From Micromonospora musae (GTDB lineage: Bacteria; Actinomycetota; Actinomycetes; Mycobacteriales; Micromonosporaceae), in contig NZ_RAZT01000017.1 in the NCBI RefSeq assembly GCF_003626635.1, positions 1 through 64,000 on the forward strand: a stretch of DNA of 64,000 bases. Reading direction: 5' to 3'. A program made the position numbers and the translations under genes. Under the pieces are notes generated by a model, which saw only the letters and a list, made by a program, of their open reading frames with translations, had not been told where the DNA came from and ran no database searches. Within the stretch, counting starts at the first letter, position 1. Each line of letters opens with the position of its first letter. Positions 24,593-32,842 of this stretch are shown one piece after another.

Positions 24593-25243
24593 TCAGCCGG
24601 CCGGGGTGACGAAACCGGACTCGTACGCGGCGATGACCGCCTGGGTGCGGTCCCGCACCGCCAGCTTGGCCAGCACGTTCCCGACGTGGGTCTTCACCGT
24701 CTCCACCCCGACCACCAGATGCGCGGCGATCTCCGGGTTGGAGAGTCCGGCCGCCATCAGCCGCAGCACCTCGGCCTCCCGCTCGGTCAGCCGGGCCGCG
24801 CGCAGCCGGTCGCCGCCCGCCCGGCCGTACGCGCCGACGAGCCGCCGGATCGCCGCCGGGAAGAGCAGCGACTCGCCGGCCGCCACCACCCGCACCGCCT
24901 CCACCACCTCGACCGGGCGGGCCCGCTTCAGCAGGAAACCGCTGGCTCCGGCGCGCAGCGCGTCGTAGACGTACTCGTCGTTGGCGAAGGTGGTGACCAC
25001 GAGCACCCGGGGCGGGTCGGCGGAGGCGGCCAGCAGGTGCCGGGTGGCCTGGATGCCGTCGATGCCCGGCATCCGGACGTCCATCAGGACCACGGCGGGT
25101 CGGTGCCGGGCAACCAGCGGCAGCACCTCGGCGCCGTCCGCGGCCTCGGCGAGCACCCGCAGGTCCGGTTCGGCGTCGATGATGGCCCGCAACCCGACCC
25201 GGATCAGCTCGTCGTCGTCGACGAGCAGCACGCCGATGCTCAC
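24593..25243 (-). CDS. NarL/LuxR-family response regulator
   Basis: A 216-aa response regulator. The receiver domain has the acidic pair in LLVDDDELIR and the phospho-acceptor D55 in VVLMDVRMPG; the switch Thr and Lys follow in VVTTFAND and SGFLLKRA. The C-terminal LuxR helix-turn-helix is LTEREAEVLRLMAAGLSNPE plus HVGNVLAKL. It overlaps the kinase stop by 4 nt, so kinase and regulator are co-translated. The adjacent membrane protein gene is a likely target. Confidence 0.93.
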   Translation of the reverse strand: MSIGVLLVDDDELIRVGLRAIIDAEPDLRVLAEAADGAEVLPLVARHRPAVVLMDVRMPGIDGIQATRHLLAASADPPRVLVVTTFANDEYVYDALRAGASGFLLKRARPVEVVEAVRVVAAGESLLFPAAIRRLVGAYGRAGGDRLRAARLTEREAEVLRLMAAGLSNPEIAAHLVVGVETVKTHVGNVLAKLAVRDRTQAVIAAYESGFVTPAG

Positions 25244-26478
25244 CGCGCCTCCCGGTACGGCAGTCGCACGCCGATCCGCCAGCGGCCACCCTCCGGCCCG
25301 GCGGTGAGCCGTCCACCGAGCAGCAGCACCCGTTCCCGCATGCCGTCGAGGCCACGGCCGCCTCCGCCGTGTCCGGGGCGGCGCGGCGCGGGCAGCACCT
25401 CGTTGACCAGCTCCAGCTCCAACGCGTCCGGCCCGACGTCGAGTCGCAGCTCGACCGGCCCGCGGCCGTGGCGCGCCGCGTTGGTCAGCCCCTCCTGCAC
25501 GATCCGGTACCCCTCCCGGGAGACCACCGCCGGCAGGGTGGCCGGGTCGCCGGTGCGGTGGGCGTCCACGGTCAGGCCCGCCCCGCGGCTCTCCGCCACC
25601 AGCCGGTCCAGGTCGGCGAGCGTACGCTGCGGCGCCGGTGCGGGACGACCGCGTTCGGGCTCCCGCAGCACCCCGAGCACGTGGTCGAGGTCGTCCATGG
25701 CGCTGCGACCGGCCTCCTCGATGGCGGCGAGCGCCCGGCGGACGAACTCCGGGTCGGTCTCCAGCACCGCGCGGGCCGCCCCGGCCTGGAGGGTGGCCAC
25801 GGTGAGCGCGTGGCCGACGGAGTCGTGCAGCTCGCGGGCCAGCCGGTTGCGCTCGGCGAGCCGGGCCGCGCGGGCCTCCAGCGCGGCGATCCGCTCGGCC
25901 TGCGCCGGCCCGAGCAGCACCGGCGCCATCGTCGCGGCCAGCGCGCCGAGCCCGGCGACGGCGTAGCCGAGGCCGACCAGCAGCAGCACACCGGTGAGGG
26001 TGAGCCAGCCCGTGTCCCGCCCGTCGAGCGGACCGAACCGCTCATCCCGGACCAGTTCCGCGCCGACGCCGAACTGCTGGGCGATGAAGGCCAGCGACAT
26101 CGGCACCGTGCTGAGCAGCGCGAAGGCCAGCAGACCGCCGACGATCAGGTGGGTGGCGATCCAGAGCGCGGCGCGCAGCCGAGTCTCCCGGTCGGTACGG
26201 TGCCCCGGCGCCGGATCGGGAAGGTCCACGCCGAGCAGCGCCCGGGCCGCCGCGATCTCCAACGCCCGGCTGCCGTTGAGCAGCAGGGGCGCCCCGGCGA
26301 TCAGGACGGCGATCACGAGCAGGCCGAGCGCCAGCGGCCGGGGGATCGGCGGCCCGGTGAGGACCTGCCAGAACGCCACCACGAGCAGCACGTACGGCAG
26401 CACGAGCACGCCGCCCAGCAGCAGGAACACGCCGCGCCGCCAGGTGCTGGCCGCGACGAGCGGTGCCAGGGGCCTCAT
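25240..26478 (-). CDS. DesK/NarX-type sensor histidine kinase
   Basis: A 412-aa membrane kinase. Four to five hydrophobic segments occupy the first 190 residues, with little extracellular sequence, so it probably senses the membrane or an intramembrane cue. The HisKA_3 dimerisation helix carries the phospho-His in NRLARELHDSVGHAL. The HATPase domain has VQEGLTNAARHG (N box) and GHGGGGRGLDGMRERV (G box). The phosphate goes to the LuxR-type regulator encoded next, with a 4-nt overlap. The ATG at 26478 has no strong ribosome site. Confidence 0.92.
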   Translation of the reverse strand: MRPLAPLVAASTWRRGVFLLLGGVLVLPYVLLVVAFWQVLTGPPIPRPLALGLLVIAVLIAGAPLLLNGSRALEIAAARALLGVDLPDPAPGHRTDRETRLRAALWIATHLIVGGLLAFALLSTVPMSLAFIAQQFGVGAELVRDERFGPLDGRDTGWLTLTGVLLLVGLGYAVAGLGALAATMAPVLLGPAQAERIAALEARAARLAERNRLARELHDSVGHALTVATLQAGAARAVLETDPEFVRRALAAIEEAGRSAMDDLDHVLGVLREPERGRPAPAPQRTLADLDRLVAESRGAGLTVDAHRTGDPATLPAVVSREGYRIVQEGLTNAARHGRGPVELRLDVGPDALELELVNEVLPAPRRPGHGGGGRGLDGMRERVLLLGGRLTAGPEGGRWRIGVRLPYREAR

Positions 26479-26533
26479 CGGCTCATTCTCGCGCCGGCGT
26501 ACCCGCGGGCGACTCCCCCGCGCCGGGGATATC

Positions 26534-26581
26534 TAGTGCGGTGCCCACGATCGTTGGTGAAGGGTTCTGGACACCGCACTA
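26534..26581. repeat. Inverted repeat overlapping the hemerythrin stop codon
   Basis: TAGTGCGGTG (26534-26543) and its exact complement (26572-26581) enclose a 28-nt AT-richer loop. The right arm includes the hemerythrin stop codon. It may terminate the hemerythrin transcript, but the long loop makes it unlike the other hairpins in the window; it could be a small repeated element or an RNA motif. Confidence 0.5.
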
Positions 26582-27076
26582 CCGGTGCTCGCGCACGTAC
26601 CCCTGCGGGTCCTTGTCGTGGAAGGTCAGGTTGCGGCCGTTCTTGTGTTCGCCGTAGAAGGTCAGCCAGCGGTGACCCAGCTCGGCGCGCAGCTCGGCGC
26701 CGGCGTGCCGGCGGAAGTCGGGCAACGCCTCGTCCTCCTCCTCGGCGAGGTGTTCGCTGTTCTCCCGGCGGGCCTGCCACACCGCCGCCCACCACTGGTC
26801 GGAGCCGACCGGGTGCAGCTTGGACTCCGCGATCGCGTCCCGGATCTTGTTGTGGTCGCCGACGGCGTCGACCGTCTCGGCCTCGCCGTCGTCACCGTGG
26901 CGCACCAGGTGCGGATAGAGGATGGCCTCCTCGGCCTCGGCGTGGATGTCGAGGTGCAGGGCGAGCGCCTCCCAGATCGCGAGCAGCTCCTGCTCGTCCT
27001 TGGCGTCGTCCAGCCGGGCGAAGCCCCGCCGGAACGCGGCGTGGTCGTCCATGATCATGGCGGTGATGTCGTCCAT
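26579..27076 (-). CDS. Hemerythrin HHE cation-binding domain protein
   Basis: A 165-aa four-helix protein with the spaced His/Glu ligands of a di-iron hemerythrin: MIMDDHAAFRRGF, LALHLDIHAEAEEAILYPHL, AVGDHNKIRDA and ENSEHLAEEEDEALPDF. The C-terminal 40 residues include a conserved-looking HRWLTFYGEHKNGRNL. These proteins bind oxygen or nitric oxide or take part in iron and redox stress. It is cytoplasmic. GGGGGA lies 5 nt before the ATG at 27076. Monocistronic. Confidence 0.9.
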   Translation of the reverse strand: MDDITAMIMDDHAAFRRGFARLDDAKDEQELLAIWEALALHLDIHAEAEEAILYPHLVRHGDDGEAETVDAVGDHNKIRDAIAESKLHPVGSDQWWAAVWQARRENSEHLAEEEDEALPDFRRHAGAELRAELGHRWLTFYGEHKNGRNLTFHDKDPQGYVREHR

Positions 27077-27199
27077 CTGGTCCCCCGTTCTGATGCCGGC
27101 GTGGTGGTCAACTCCTCGCCGGGCGGGCGGGTGACGCCGGGTGGCCGGGCCGGGTCGCCGCCGCTCGGCGGCTCACCGGCCCCCCCCGGCAACCCGACG

Positions 27200-27212
27200 T
27201 AGGCTCATGATC
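27200..27212 (+). promoter_or_regulatory. Leaderless-type promoter of the aldo/keto reductase gene
   Basis: TAGGCT (27200-27205) lies 7 nt before a GTG at 27213. The ATG at 27207 is only 1 nt from the box and has no Shine-Dalgarno. Confidence 0.5.
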
Positions 27213-28202
27213 GTGAACTATCTCGCCGCGGACGACCGCTACGACACCATGACCTACCGGAGAAGCGGCCGCAGCGGGGTGCGGCTGCCCGCCATCTCCC
27301 TCGGTCTGTGGCACAACTTCGGCCCCGATCGCCCCTACGAGCGGCAGCGCGACATCGTGCGCCGCGCGTTCGACCTCGGTGTCACCCACTTCGACCTGGC
27401 CAACAACTACGGGCCCCCGGCGGGGTCGGCCGAGGAGAACTTCGGCCGGATGCTCGCCACCGACCTGAAGCCGTACCGGGACGAGCTGATCATCTCCAGC
27501 AAGGCCGGCTACTACATGTGGCCCGGCCCGTACGGCGAGTGGGGTTCCCGTAAAAACCTGATCTCCTCGCTCGACCAGTCGCTGCGCCGGATGGGGCTGG
27601 AGTACGTCGACGTCTTCTACTCGCACCGGTTCGACCCGGACACCCCGCTGGAGGAGACGATGGGCGCGCTGGACGCCGTCGTCCGCTCCGGCAAGGCGCT
27701 CTACGTCGGCATCTCCAACTACAACTCGGAGCAGACCGCCCGGGCGGCCGCGATCCTGCGGGAGCTGGGTACGCCGCTGCTGATCAACCAGCCGTCGTAC
27801 TCGATGCTCAACCGGTGGACCGAGGACGACGGCCTGCTGGACACGCTCGAGGAGGCCGGCGCGGGCGCCATCGCGTACAGCCCGCTGGCGCAGGGCCTGC
27901 TCACCGACCGCTACCTGGGCGGCATCCCCGCCGACTCCCGGGTTCGCACCAGCGTCTTCCTGAACGAGAGCGACCTCGACGAGAAGCGGATGGCGACCAT
28001 CCGGGCCCTCGGTGCGATCGCGGAGCGGCGCGGCCAGTCGCTGGCCCAGCTCGCTCTCGCCTGGGCGCTGCGTGACCCGCGGATGACCAGCCTGATCATC
28101 GGGGCGAGCAGCGTGCCCCAGCTGGAGGCGAACATCGCGGCGCTGGAGAACCTCGACTTCACCGCCGAGGAGCTGGCCGAGATCGACAGCCACCTCGGCT
28201 GA
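27213..28202 (+). CDS. Aldo/keto reductase (YghZ-type)
   Basis: A 329-aa NADPH-dependent reductase with an (alpha/beta)8 barrel. The catalytic tetrad is visible: Asp in VTHFDLANNYG, Tyr in the same segment, Lys in IISSKAGYYMW and His in VFYSHRFDPD. The family insertion GPYGEWGSRKNLISSLDQSL matches L-glyceraldehyde-3-phosphate reductase, which detoxifies aldehydes including methylglyoxal. The NADP loop near the C-terminus is SLIIGASSVPQLEANI. I use the GTG at 27213, consistent with a leaderless promoter and the usual N-terminus YLAADDRYDTM. Monocistronic. Confidence 0.92.
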   Translation: MNYLAADDRYDTMTYRRSGRSGVRLPAISLGLWHNFGPDRPYERQRDIVRRAFDLGVTHFDLANNYGPPAGSAEENFGRMLATDLKPYRDELIISSKAGYYMWPGPYGEWGSRKNLISSLDQSLRRMGLEYVDVFYSHRFDPDTPLEETMGALDAVVRSGKALYVGISNYNSEQTARAAAILRELGTPLLINQPSYSMLNRWTEDDGLLDTLEEAGAGAIAYSPLAQGLLTDRYLGGIPADSRVRTSVFLNESDLDEKRMATIRALGAIAERRGQSLAQLALAWALRDPRMTSLIIGASSVPQLEANIAALENLDFTAEELAEIDSHLG

Positions 28203-28289
28203 GCGGCCCCGCTGGGGTGGGAATCCCAGGTCGGGCTCCGGCGTTTCGATACACGGAACCGACGAGACCCCACCCCGAGGAGGGTCGAG

Positions 28290-28412
28290 ATGAAGGTACG
28301 TAGCTCCCTGCGCTCGCTGAAGCAGAAGCCGGGTTCGACAGTGGTCCGCCGCCACGGCCGGGTGGTCGTGGTGAACCGCACGAACCCGCAGTGGAAGGGC
28401 CGCCAGGGCTGA
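28290..28412 (+). CDS. rpmJ: 50S ribosomal protein L36, cysteine-free form
   Basis: A 40-aa basic protein MKVRSSLRSLKQK...VVVVNRTNPQWKGRQG that matches the alternative L36. The zinc-binding Cys/His residues of the standard form are absent (C-minus type). Bacteria commonly use this copy when zinc is scarce, and its gene is often Zur-controlled, though I see no Zur-like box upstream here. GAGGAGG lies 6 nt before the ATG. It ends 6 nt from a 16-bp hairpin and faces a convergent ABC uptake operon that does carry a Zur-like box. Confidence 0.93.
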   Translation: MKVRSSLRSLKQKPGSTVVRRHGRVVVVNRTNPQWKGRQG

Positions 28413-28418
28413 TTCGAC

Positions 28419-28455
28419 GCATCGGCGCCGTCGCGAGGAGCGACGGCGCCGATGC
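28419..28455. terminator. 16-bp bidirectional hairpin
   Basis: A perfect 16-bp stem GCATCGGCGCCGTCGC (28419-28434) / 28440-28455 with loop GAGGA. It separates the convergent rpmJ and FecBCD operon. Confidence 0.8.
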
Positions 28456-28496
28456 CGTATCCGGGCGACGAATTCGCCCAACCGGCCGTCAATCGC

Positions 28497-29327
28497 TCAG
28501 GCACGCCGGTACCGGATCCGGGGTCGACCGTCCGCGGCCGTGTCGACGTCGGTACGCACCCGGTACACCTGCTCGATCCGGCTCGTGGTCAGCACCTCCC
28601 CCGGCGTACCCGCCGCGACCACCCGGCCGGCGTGCAACAGCACCAGCCGGTCGCAGTACTGCGCGGCCAGGTTGAGGTCGTGCAGGGTCACCACGACGGT
28701 GGTGGCCGACTCGGCGAGGAACCCCAGCAGCTCCAGCTGATGCCGGATGTCCAGATGGTTCGTGGGCTCGTCGAGCAGCAGCAGGTCCGGCTCCTGCACC
28801 AGGGCGCGGGCCAGATCGACCCGCTGCCGCTCCCCGCCGGAGAGGCTGGACCAGCGGCGCTGCGCGAAGCCGGCCAGGCCGGCGTCGGCGAGCGCGCGCC
28901 GGGCCAGGTCCAGATCGGCGGCCGCAACCCCGGCCAGCGGCGGCCGGTACGGTGTCCGGCCGAGCAGGACCACCTCCAGCGCCGACATCTCCACATCGGT
29001 GGCCGCCTGTTGGGTGACCACCGCGATCCGCCGCGCCCGAGCCCGCCGGGGTAGCGCGCCCAACGCCACGTCGTCGAGCAGCACCCGCCCCGAATCGGGT
29101 CGGGCCAGCCCGGCCAGGAGCCGCAGCAGGCTCGACTTGCCGGACCCGTTCGGTCCGAGCAACCCGACCGTCGCTCCCGGCTCGGCGGTGAGCGCCACCT
29201 CGACCAGGATCCGCACCCCGGCGACGCCCCAGCCGATCCGCTCCGCGTGCAGCCGCGCGCCCCGGGCGTGGCCGTCCACACCGCTGCGGTCATCCCGTCC
29301 GCGGCCGGCGTTCTCCCCGCCGATCAC
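28497..29327 (-). CDS. FecE/BtuD-type ABC transporter ATPase
   Basis: A 276-aa ATPase that powers import through the FecCD permease encoded upstream. Walker A is GPNGSGKSS, the signature is LSGGERQR, Walker B is LLLLDEPTNHLD, and the switch His is in VVTLHDLNLAA. The GTG at 29327 overlaps the permease stop (GTGA); the first 25 residues (GENAGRGRDDRSGVDG) are not conserved-looking, so the true start may be slightly downstream. Last gene of a four-gene operon. The FecE type imports siderophores, cobalamin or other metal chelates. NCBI sometimes labels related sets putative F420-0 transporters. Confidence 0.9.
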   Translation of the reverse strand: MIGGENAGRGRDDRSGVDGHARGARLHAERIGWGVAGVRILVEVALTAEPGATVGLLGPNGSGKSSLLRLLAGLARPDSGRVLLDDVALGALPRRARARRIAVVTQQAATDVEMSALEVVLLGRTPYRPPLAGVAAADLDLARRALADAGLAGFAQRRWSSLSGGERQRVDLARALVQEPDLLLLDEPTNHLDIRHQLELLGFLAESATTVVVTLHDLNLAAQYCDRLVLLHAGRVVAAGTPGEVLTTSRIEQVYRVRTDVDTAADGRPRIRYRRA

Positions 29328-30421
29328 GACGTGCCCGCCCGACGCCGCATGACCAGCGCGAACATCGGCACCCCGAGCAGCGCGGTGAGCACACCGACCG
29401 GCAGTTCCTGCGGCGAGAACACGGTCCGCGCCGCGGTGTCCGCCCAGATCAGGAAGATCGCACCGACCACCGCGCAGGTGGGCAGCAGCGCACGATGCCG
29501 CGAGCCGATCACGAACCGCACCGCGTGCGGCACGGTCAGCCCGACGAAGCCGATCGCCCCGCTCGCCGCCACCAGCGTCGCCGCCACCAGGGCGGTGACC
29601 CCGAAGAGCAGCAGCCGGGTACGCCCGGGCGAGAAGCCGAGCGACCGTGCGGTGTCCGCGTCGAACGCGAACGCGTCCAGCGCCGTCGCGTTGGCCCAGC
29701 AGACCAGCAGACCGACGCCGGCGACCGCAGCGCTCAGCGCCACCGCCGGCCAGGAGGCCGCGGTCAGCGAACCGAGCAGCCAGAACGTCACGCTGCGGGT
29801 GTCCTGCGTCTGCGCGTCGGAGATCACGATCAGGCTGGTCACTGCGCTGAACAGCTGCGAGACGGCCACCCCGGCGAGCACTATCCGGGTGGGCTCGCCG
29901 GCTCGCCGACCGGCCAGCAGCAGCACCGCGCCGAACGCGGCCACGCTGCCGGCGAACGCGCCGGTGGTCAGGTCGATCGGGCCGCTACCGAGCTGGATGC
30001 CGAGCACCAGCACCGCCACCGCGCCCATTGAGGCACCGGAGGAGACCCCGAGCAGGAACGGGTCGGCCAGCGGGTTACGGGTGAGCGCCTGCAGGACCGC
30101 GCCGCACACCGCCAGGCCCGCGCCGACCAGCGCGGCCAGCAGCACGCGGGGCAGCCGCAGGTCCCACACGATGCTGTCCGGCAGCGGGGGCAGCGGACGG
30201 ACCGGCAGGCCCAGATGGGTACCCACGGCACGCAGCACGCTGTCCACGGGCAGATCGGCCGAGCCCACGGTCACCGCCGCGATGCTGAGCAGCAGCAGGA
30301 TCACCGCGAGCGGCAGCACGTACCGCCCCGATCGCCAGGCGCCCGCCTTGGCGGACGGGCCCCGCCCGGCCCCGACCGTCGAACCTGTCGGGGCGAGCGA
30401 CGAGGTGACTGACGAGGTCAT
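29324..30421 (-). CDS. FecCD-type ABC transporter permease
   Basis: A 365-aa inner-membrane permease with nine or ten spans: RYVLPLAVILLLLSIAAVTV near residue 40, GAVLQALTRNPLADPFLLG, then further pairs to PVGVLTALLGVPMFALVMRR. The GAVLQ...NPLADPFLLGVSSGA loop is the FecCD hallmark that docks the ATPase. It overlaps the methyltransferase stop (ATGA) upstream and the ATPase start downstream. A single permease gene implies a homodimer. Substrate: a metal or metal chelate by family; zinc is suggested by the operator of the operon. Confidence 0.92.
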   Translation of the reverse strand: MTSSVTSSLAPTGSTVGAGRGPSAKAGAWRSGRYVLPLAVILLLLSIAAVTVGSADLPVDSVLRAVGTHLGLPVRPLPPLPDSIVWDLRLPRVLLAALVGAGLAVCGAVLQALTRNPLADPFLLGVSSGASMGAVAVLVLGIQLGSGPIDLTTGAFAGSVAAFGAVLLLAGRRAGEPTRIVLAGVAVSQLFSAVTSLIVISDAQTQDTRSVTFWLLGSLTAASWPAVALSAAVAGVGLLVCWANATALDAFAFDADTARSLGFSPGRTRLLLFGVTALVAATLVAASGAIGFVGLTVPHAVRFVIGSRHRALLPTCAVVGAIFLIWADTAARTVFSPQELPVGVLTALLGVPMFALVMRRRAGTS

Positions 30422-31206
30422 CGGCGGGCGAACACCACGTAGTCGTCGAGGTACTGCCAGACCGTGCCGACCTCGGCGAAGCCGGCCGCGCGCAGGGCGG
30501 CGAGATGGAATTCCAGCGGAGCCAGGGCCTGCGGCGGCCGGTCCGCGAAGCGCTCCTCCCGCTCCTCGGCGAGTCCGGCCAGTTCCGGATGACGAAGCGC
30601 CTCGGCGTACCAGGCGGAGTAGTCGAGCGCCCCGGAGTCGAACGTCTCCCGCTGCACCCGCGCGTCGTGCCGGCGGGCGATCTCACGCAGGGTGGGCGTC
30701 GATCCGTCGTACCGGAGGTGGTCGGCGTTGAGCAGCACCCCACCGGCCGGCAGCAGCCGCGCGGCGGCGGTGTAGACGCGCAGCAGCTGCGCCGGTGACA
30801 GCCAGTGCAGCGCGGTCGAGCTGAGTACGGCGTCGACGGTCCGTCCGGCCAGCACGTTCTCCCAGCCGTCGGTCACCAGGTCCACGTCGTGTACCTCGGC
30901 CCGCGGCCCGTACCCGTCGAGCGCGCCGCGGGCGACCCGCAGCAGGATCGGGTCGTAGTCGACAGCGATCGCCGTGGCCTGCGGGAAGCCGGTCAGCACC
31001 CGGTCGGTGATCGCGCCGGGGCCGCAGGCCAGGTCCAGGATCGTCAGGTCGTCCGGGCTGTGCAGCCGCAACACGTCGAACATGGCCTCGAACCGGTGGT
31101 CGCGGTGGGCCACGTAGGCGGACTGCTGCTCGTTCCAGAGCTTCAGCAGGTGGCGGGCGGACGACTGGTCCAGCGCTGCGGTCTCGGTGCGGCCGGGCGC
31201 GGTCAT
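30418..31206 (-). CDS. Class I SAM methyltransferase inside the ABC uptake operon
   Basis: A 262-aa cytoplasmic methyltransferase. The SAM motif is LTILDLACGPGAITDRVL, followed by the acidic residue in AIAVDYDP and a post-motif strand VDAVLSSTALHWL. It belongs to the trans-aconitate methyltransferase-like group. It overlaps the binding-protein gene by 4 nt and the permease gene by 4 nt, so all four are one translationally coupled unit. A methyltransferase in an uptake operon might modify the imported ligand; this is inference and the substrate is unknown. Confidence 0.88.
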   Translation of the reverse strand: MTAPGRTETAALDQSSARHLLKLWNEQQSAYVAHRDHRFEAMFDVLRLHSPDDLTILDLACGPGAITDRVLTGFPQATAIAVDYDPILLRVARGALDGYGPRAEVHDVDLVTDGWENVLAGRTVDAVLSSTALHWLSPAQLLRVYTAAARLLPAGGVLLNADHLRYDGSTPTLREIARRHDARVQRETFDSGALDYSAWYAEALRHPELAGLAEEREERFADRPPQALAPLEFHLAALRAAGFAEVGTVWQYLDDYVVFARR

Positions 31207-32222
31207 CGGGCGGTCTCCCGCAGCTTCGCGCCGACCAGTTCGGCCGCCTCGACGCTGCGGATCGACGGGTCCAGCGACGAGCCGGGCACGATGACGAAGC
31301 GTCCGGCGACCACCGCGTCCAGCTTGGACGTCACCGGGTTACGACGCAGGAAGTCGATCTTCGACTGGGCGCTGTCGCCGTCGCCGCCCCGGGTCAGGTC
31401 GGCCAGCACGATCACGTCCGGGTTGCGCTTGGCGATCTCCTCCCAGTTGCCGGCGGGCCACTTCTGATCGGCATCGCCGAACGCGTTGCGGGTGCCGAGC
31501 AGCGAGCCGATCGCGTCCGGCACGCCGCCGCGCCCGGCCACGTACGGGGTGCTGGTGCCGGAGTAGTACCAGAGCAGCGAGGGGCCGGCGTTCGGCCCCG
31601 CGGTGGCGCTCGGCGTGGCCGTCGCACCGCCGCCGCGGGCCGCGTCCAACCGGCCCTGCTGCTCGCGGATCAGCTGGTCGGCGCGCTCCGGTACGCCGAA
31701 GACGGTGGCGATGTCGCGAACCTGGTCGAAGATCCCGTCGAAGGTGACGGTCTGGATCGCGTCGGCCGGGTTCTCGCAGGCGAACCCGGAGAGGTACGCC
31801 GGCACGCCGAGCTTGGCCAGGTCGGCGCGGGAACCGGCGGCGTCGGGGGCGTACGCGGACGTGTAGGTCGAGTAGACGAAGTCCGGGTTGGCCGCGCGGA
31901 CCGCCTCCCGCGACGGGTAGAGCTTGGCCAACACCGGCACCTTCTCGTACGCCGGGCGCAGCGCGGGCAGCACCGGGTCGGTCTGGTAGCTGGTGCCGGC
32001 CATCCGGTCGGCGAGGCCGAGGCTGAGCATGATCTCGGTGGCGTTCTGTTCCAGCGTGACGGCGCGCTGCGGCGGCGCGCCGACGTCGACGGGGAGTCCG
32101 CAGTTGGTCAGGTGGACCGGGCCGGCCGGGTTCTTCGAAGCAGCCGGTTCGGCAGCCCCGGCTGAGCAGCCCGCGGCGGCCAGCACCGCGCAGAGGCCAG
32201 CCGTAATGAAAACGGTTTTCAT
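31203..32222 (-). CDS. FecB-type substrate-binding lipoprotein
   Basis: A 339-aa lipoprotein. The signal ends in the lipobox LAAAGC (Cys19). The mature protein is a class III two-lobe binding protein with VDVGAPPQRAVTLEQNATEI at the start of lobe one and NWEEIAKRNPDVIVLADLTR in lobe two. It delivers ligand to the FecCD permease from outside the membrane. The ATG at 32222 lies at the edge of a 17-bp palindrome and 8 nt after a TACCGT -10, so the mRNA is probably leaderless and repressor bound there would block initiation. First gene of the operon. A Ser/Thr/Ala-rich insert (ATATPSATAG) is odd for the family. Confidence 0.9.
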   Translation of the reverse strand: MKTVFITAGLCAVLAAAGCSAGAAEPAASKNPAGPVHLTNCGLPVDVGAPPQRAVTLEQNATEIMLSLGLADRMAGTSYQTDPVLPALRPAYEKVPVLAKLYPSREAVRAANPDFVYSTYTSAYAPDAAGSRADLAKLGVPAYLSGFACENPADAIQTVTFDGIFDQVRDIATVFGVPERADQLIREQQGRLDAARGGGATATPSATAGPNAGPSLLWYYSGTSTPYVAGRGGVPDAIGSLLGTRNAFGDADQKWPAGNWEEIAKRNPDVIVLADLTRGGDGDSAQSKIDFLRRNPVTSKLDAVVAGRFVIVPGSSLDPSIRSVEAAELVGAKLRETAR

Positions 32223-32236
32223 GACGGATGACGGTA
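32206..32236 (-). promoter_or_regulatory. Zur-like palindrome and -10 box over the start of the uptake operon
   Basis: ATGAAAACGGTTTTCAT (32206-32222) is a perfect 17-bp palindrome. Its core TGAAAA-n3-TTTTCA fits the actinobacterial Zur box. The start codon of the lipoprotein is the palindrome's first triplet on the minus strand, and TACCGT (32231-32236) lies 8 nt before it. A repressor there would cover the transcription start. Confidence 0.6.
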
Positions 32237-32342
32237 GCAGCAGGTCACCCGAGGCCCGGCAGGTGGGGCGAGGGCATTGACCTCAACCTCGCTTGAACTC
32301 CTACGGTCAACCCGAAGCCGACCAGCCACCAGGAGCCGCGCC

Positions 32343-32810
32343 ATGCCGACCGACCAGATGACCGACGCCGAACTGGCAGCCCAACCCGCCGCCTACTGGA
32401 CCGGAGTCGCCTACCAGTCCCTCATCGCGTTCACCCGCGCCCGGCAGGCCGAACACGGCTTCACCCAGCCCCAGTTCTGGCTGCTGCGGAACCTGTCGCC
32501 CAACGACATCTCCCCCGACGGCCAGGGCCGGACGATTCCGCAGCTGCGGGAGGCGATGGCCAGCTACATCCGACCCGAGGACGACCTGCACGCCGAGGCC
32601 GAGACGCTGCTGGAACGGGGCTGGATCAGCCGGGACAGCGAGAGCCGACTCCGGATCACGGAGGCCGGCGAGCAGGCGCGCCTGCGGCTGAAGTCCCACG
32701 CCCCGGCGATCCGGGCCCGCATCCATCACGGCATCGACGACGCCGACTACGTCACCGCGCTGAAGGTACTGCGACAGATGATCGAGAACACCTCGCAGAC
32801 CGCGAACTGA
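32343..32810 (+). CDS. MarR-type winged-helix regulator
   Basis: A 155-aa protein with an N-terminal dimer helix (YWTGVAYQSLIAFTRARQAEHG), a winged helix-turn-helix in the centre (FTQPQFWLLRNLS, LREAMASYIRPEDDLHAEAETLLERGWISRD) and a C-terminal dimer helix. It lies closer to the small MarR-like family of actinobacteria than to classical MarR. AGGAG lies 8 nt before the ATG at 32343. It diverges from the binding-protein gene, 120 bp apart, and could share its control region; no palindrome other than the Zur-like box was seen there. Confidence 0.8.
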   Translation: MPTDQMTDAELAAQPAAYWTGVAYQSLIAFTRARQAEHGFTQPQFWLLRNLSPNDISPDGQGRTIPQLREAMASYIRPEDDLHAEAETLLERGWISRDSESRLRITEAGEQARLRLKSHAPAIRARIHHGIDDADYVTALKVLRQMIENTSQTAN

Positions 32811-32842
32811 CGGTGGTCCTGCCAAGCCGCTGCCGCGAGCCT

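Noticed and set aside
21509..25966. A 1485-residue plus-strand open frame
   Set aside because: It runs antisense to the VWA, AAA+, membrane protein, regulator and kinase genes, all of which have clear motifs; long antisense frames are expected at this GC content.
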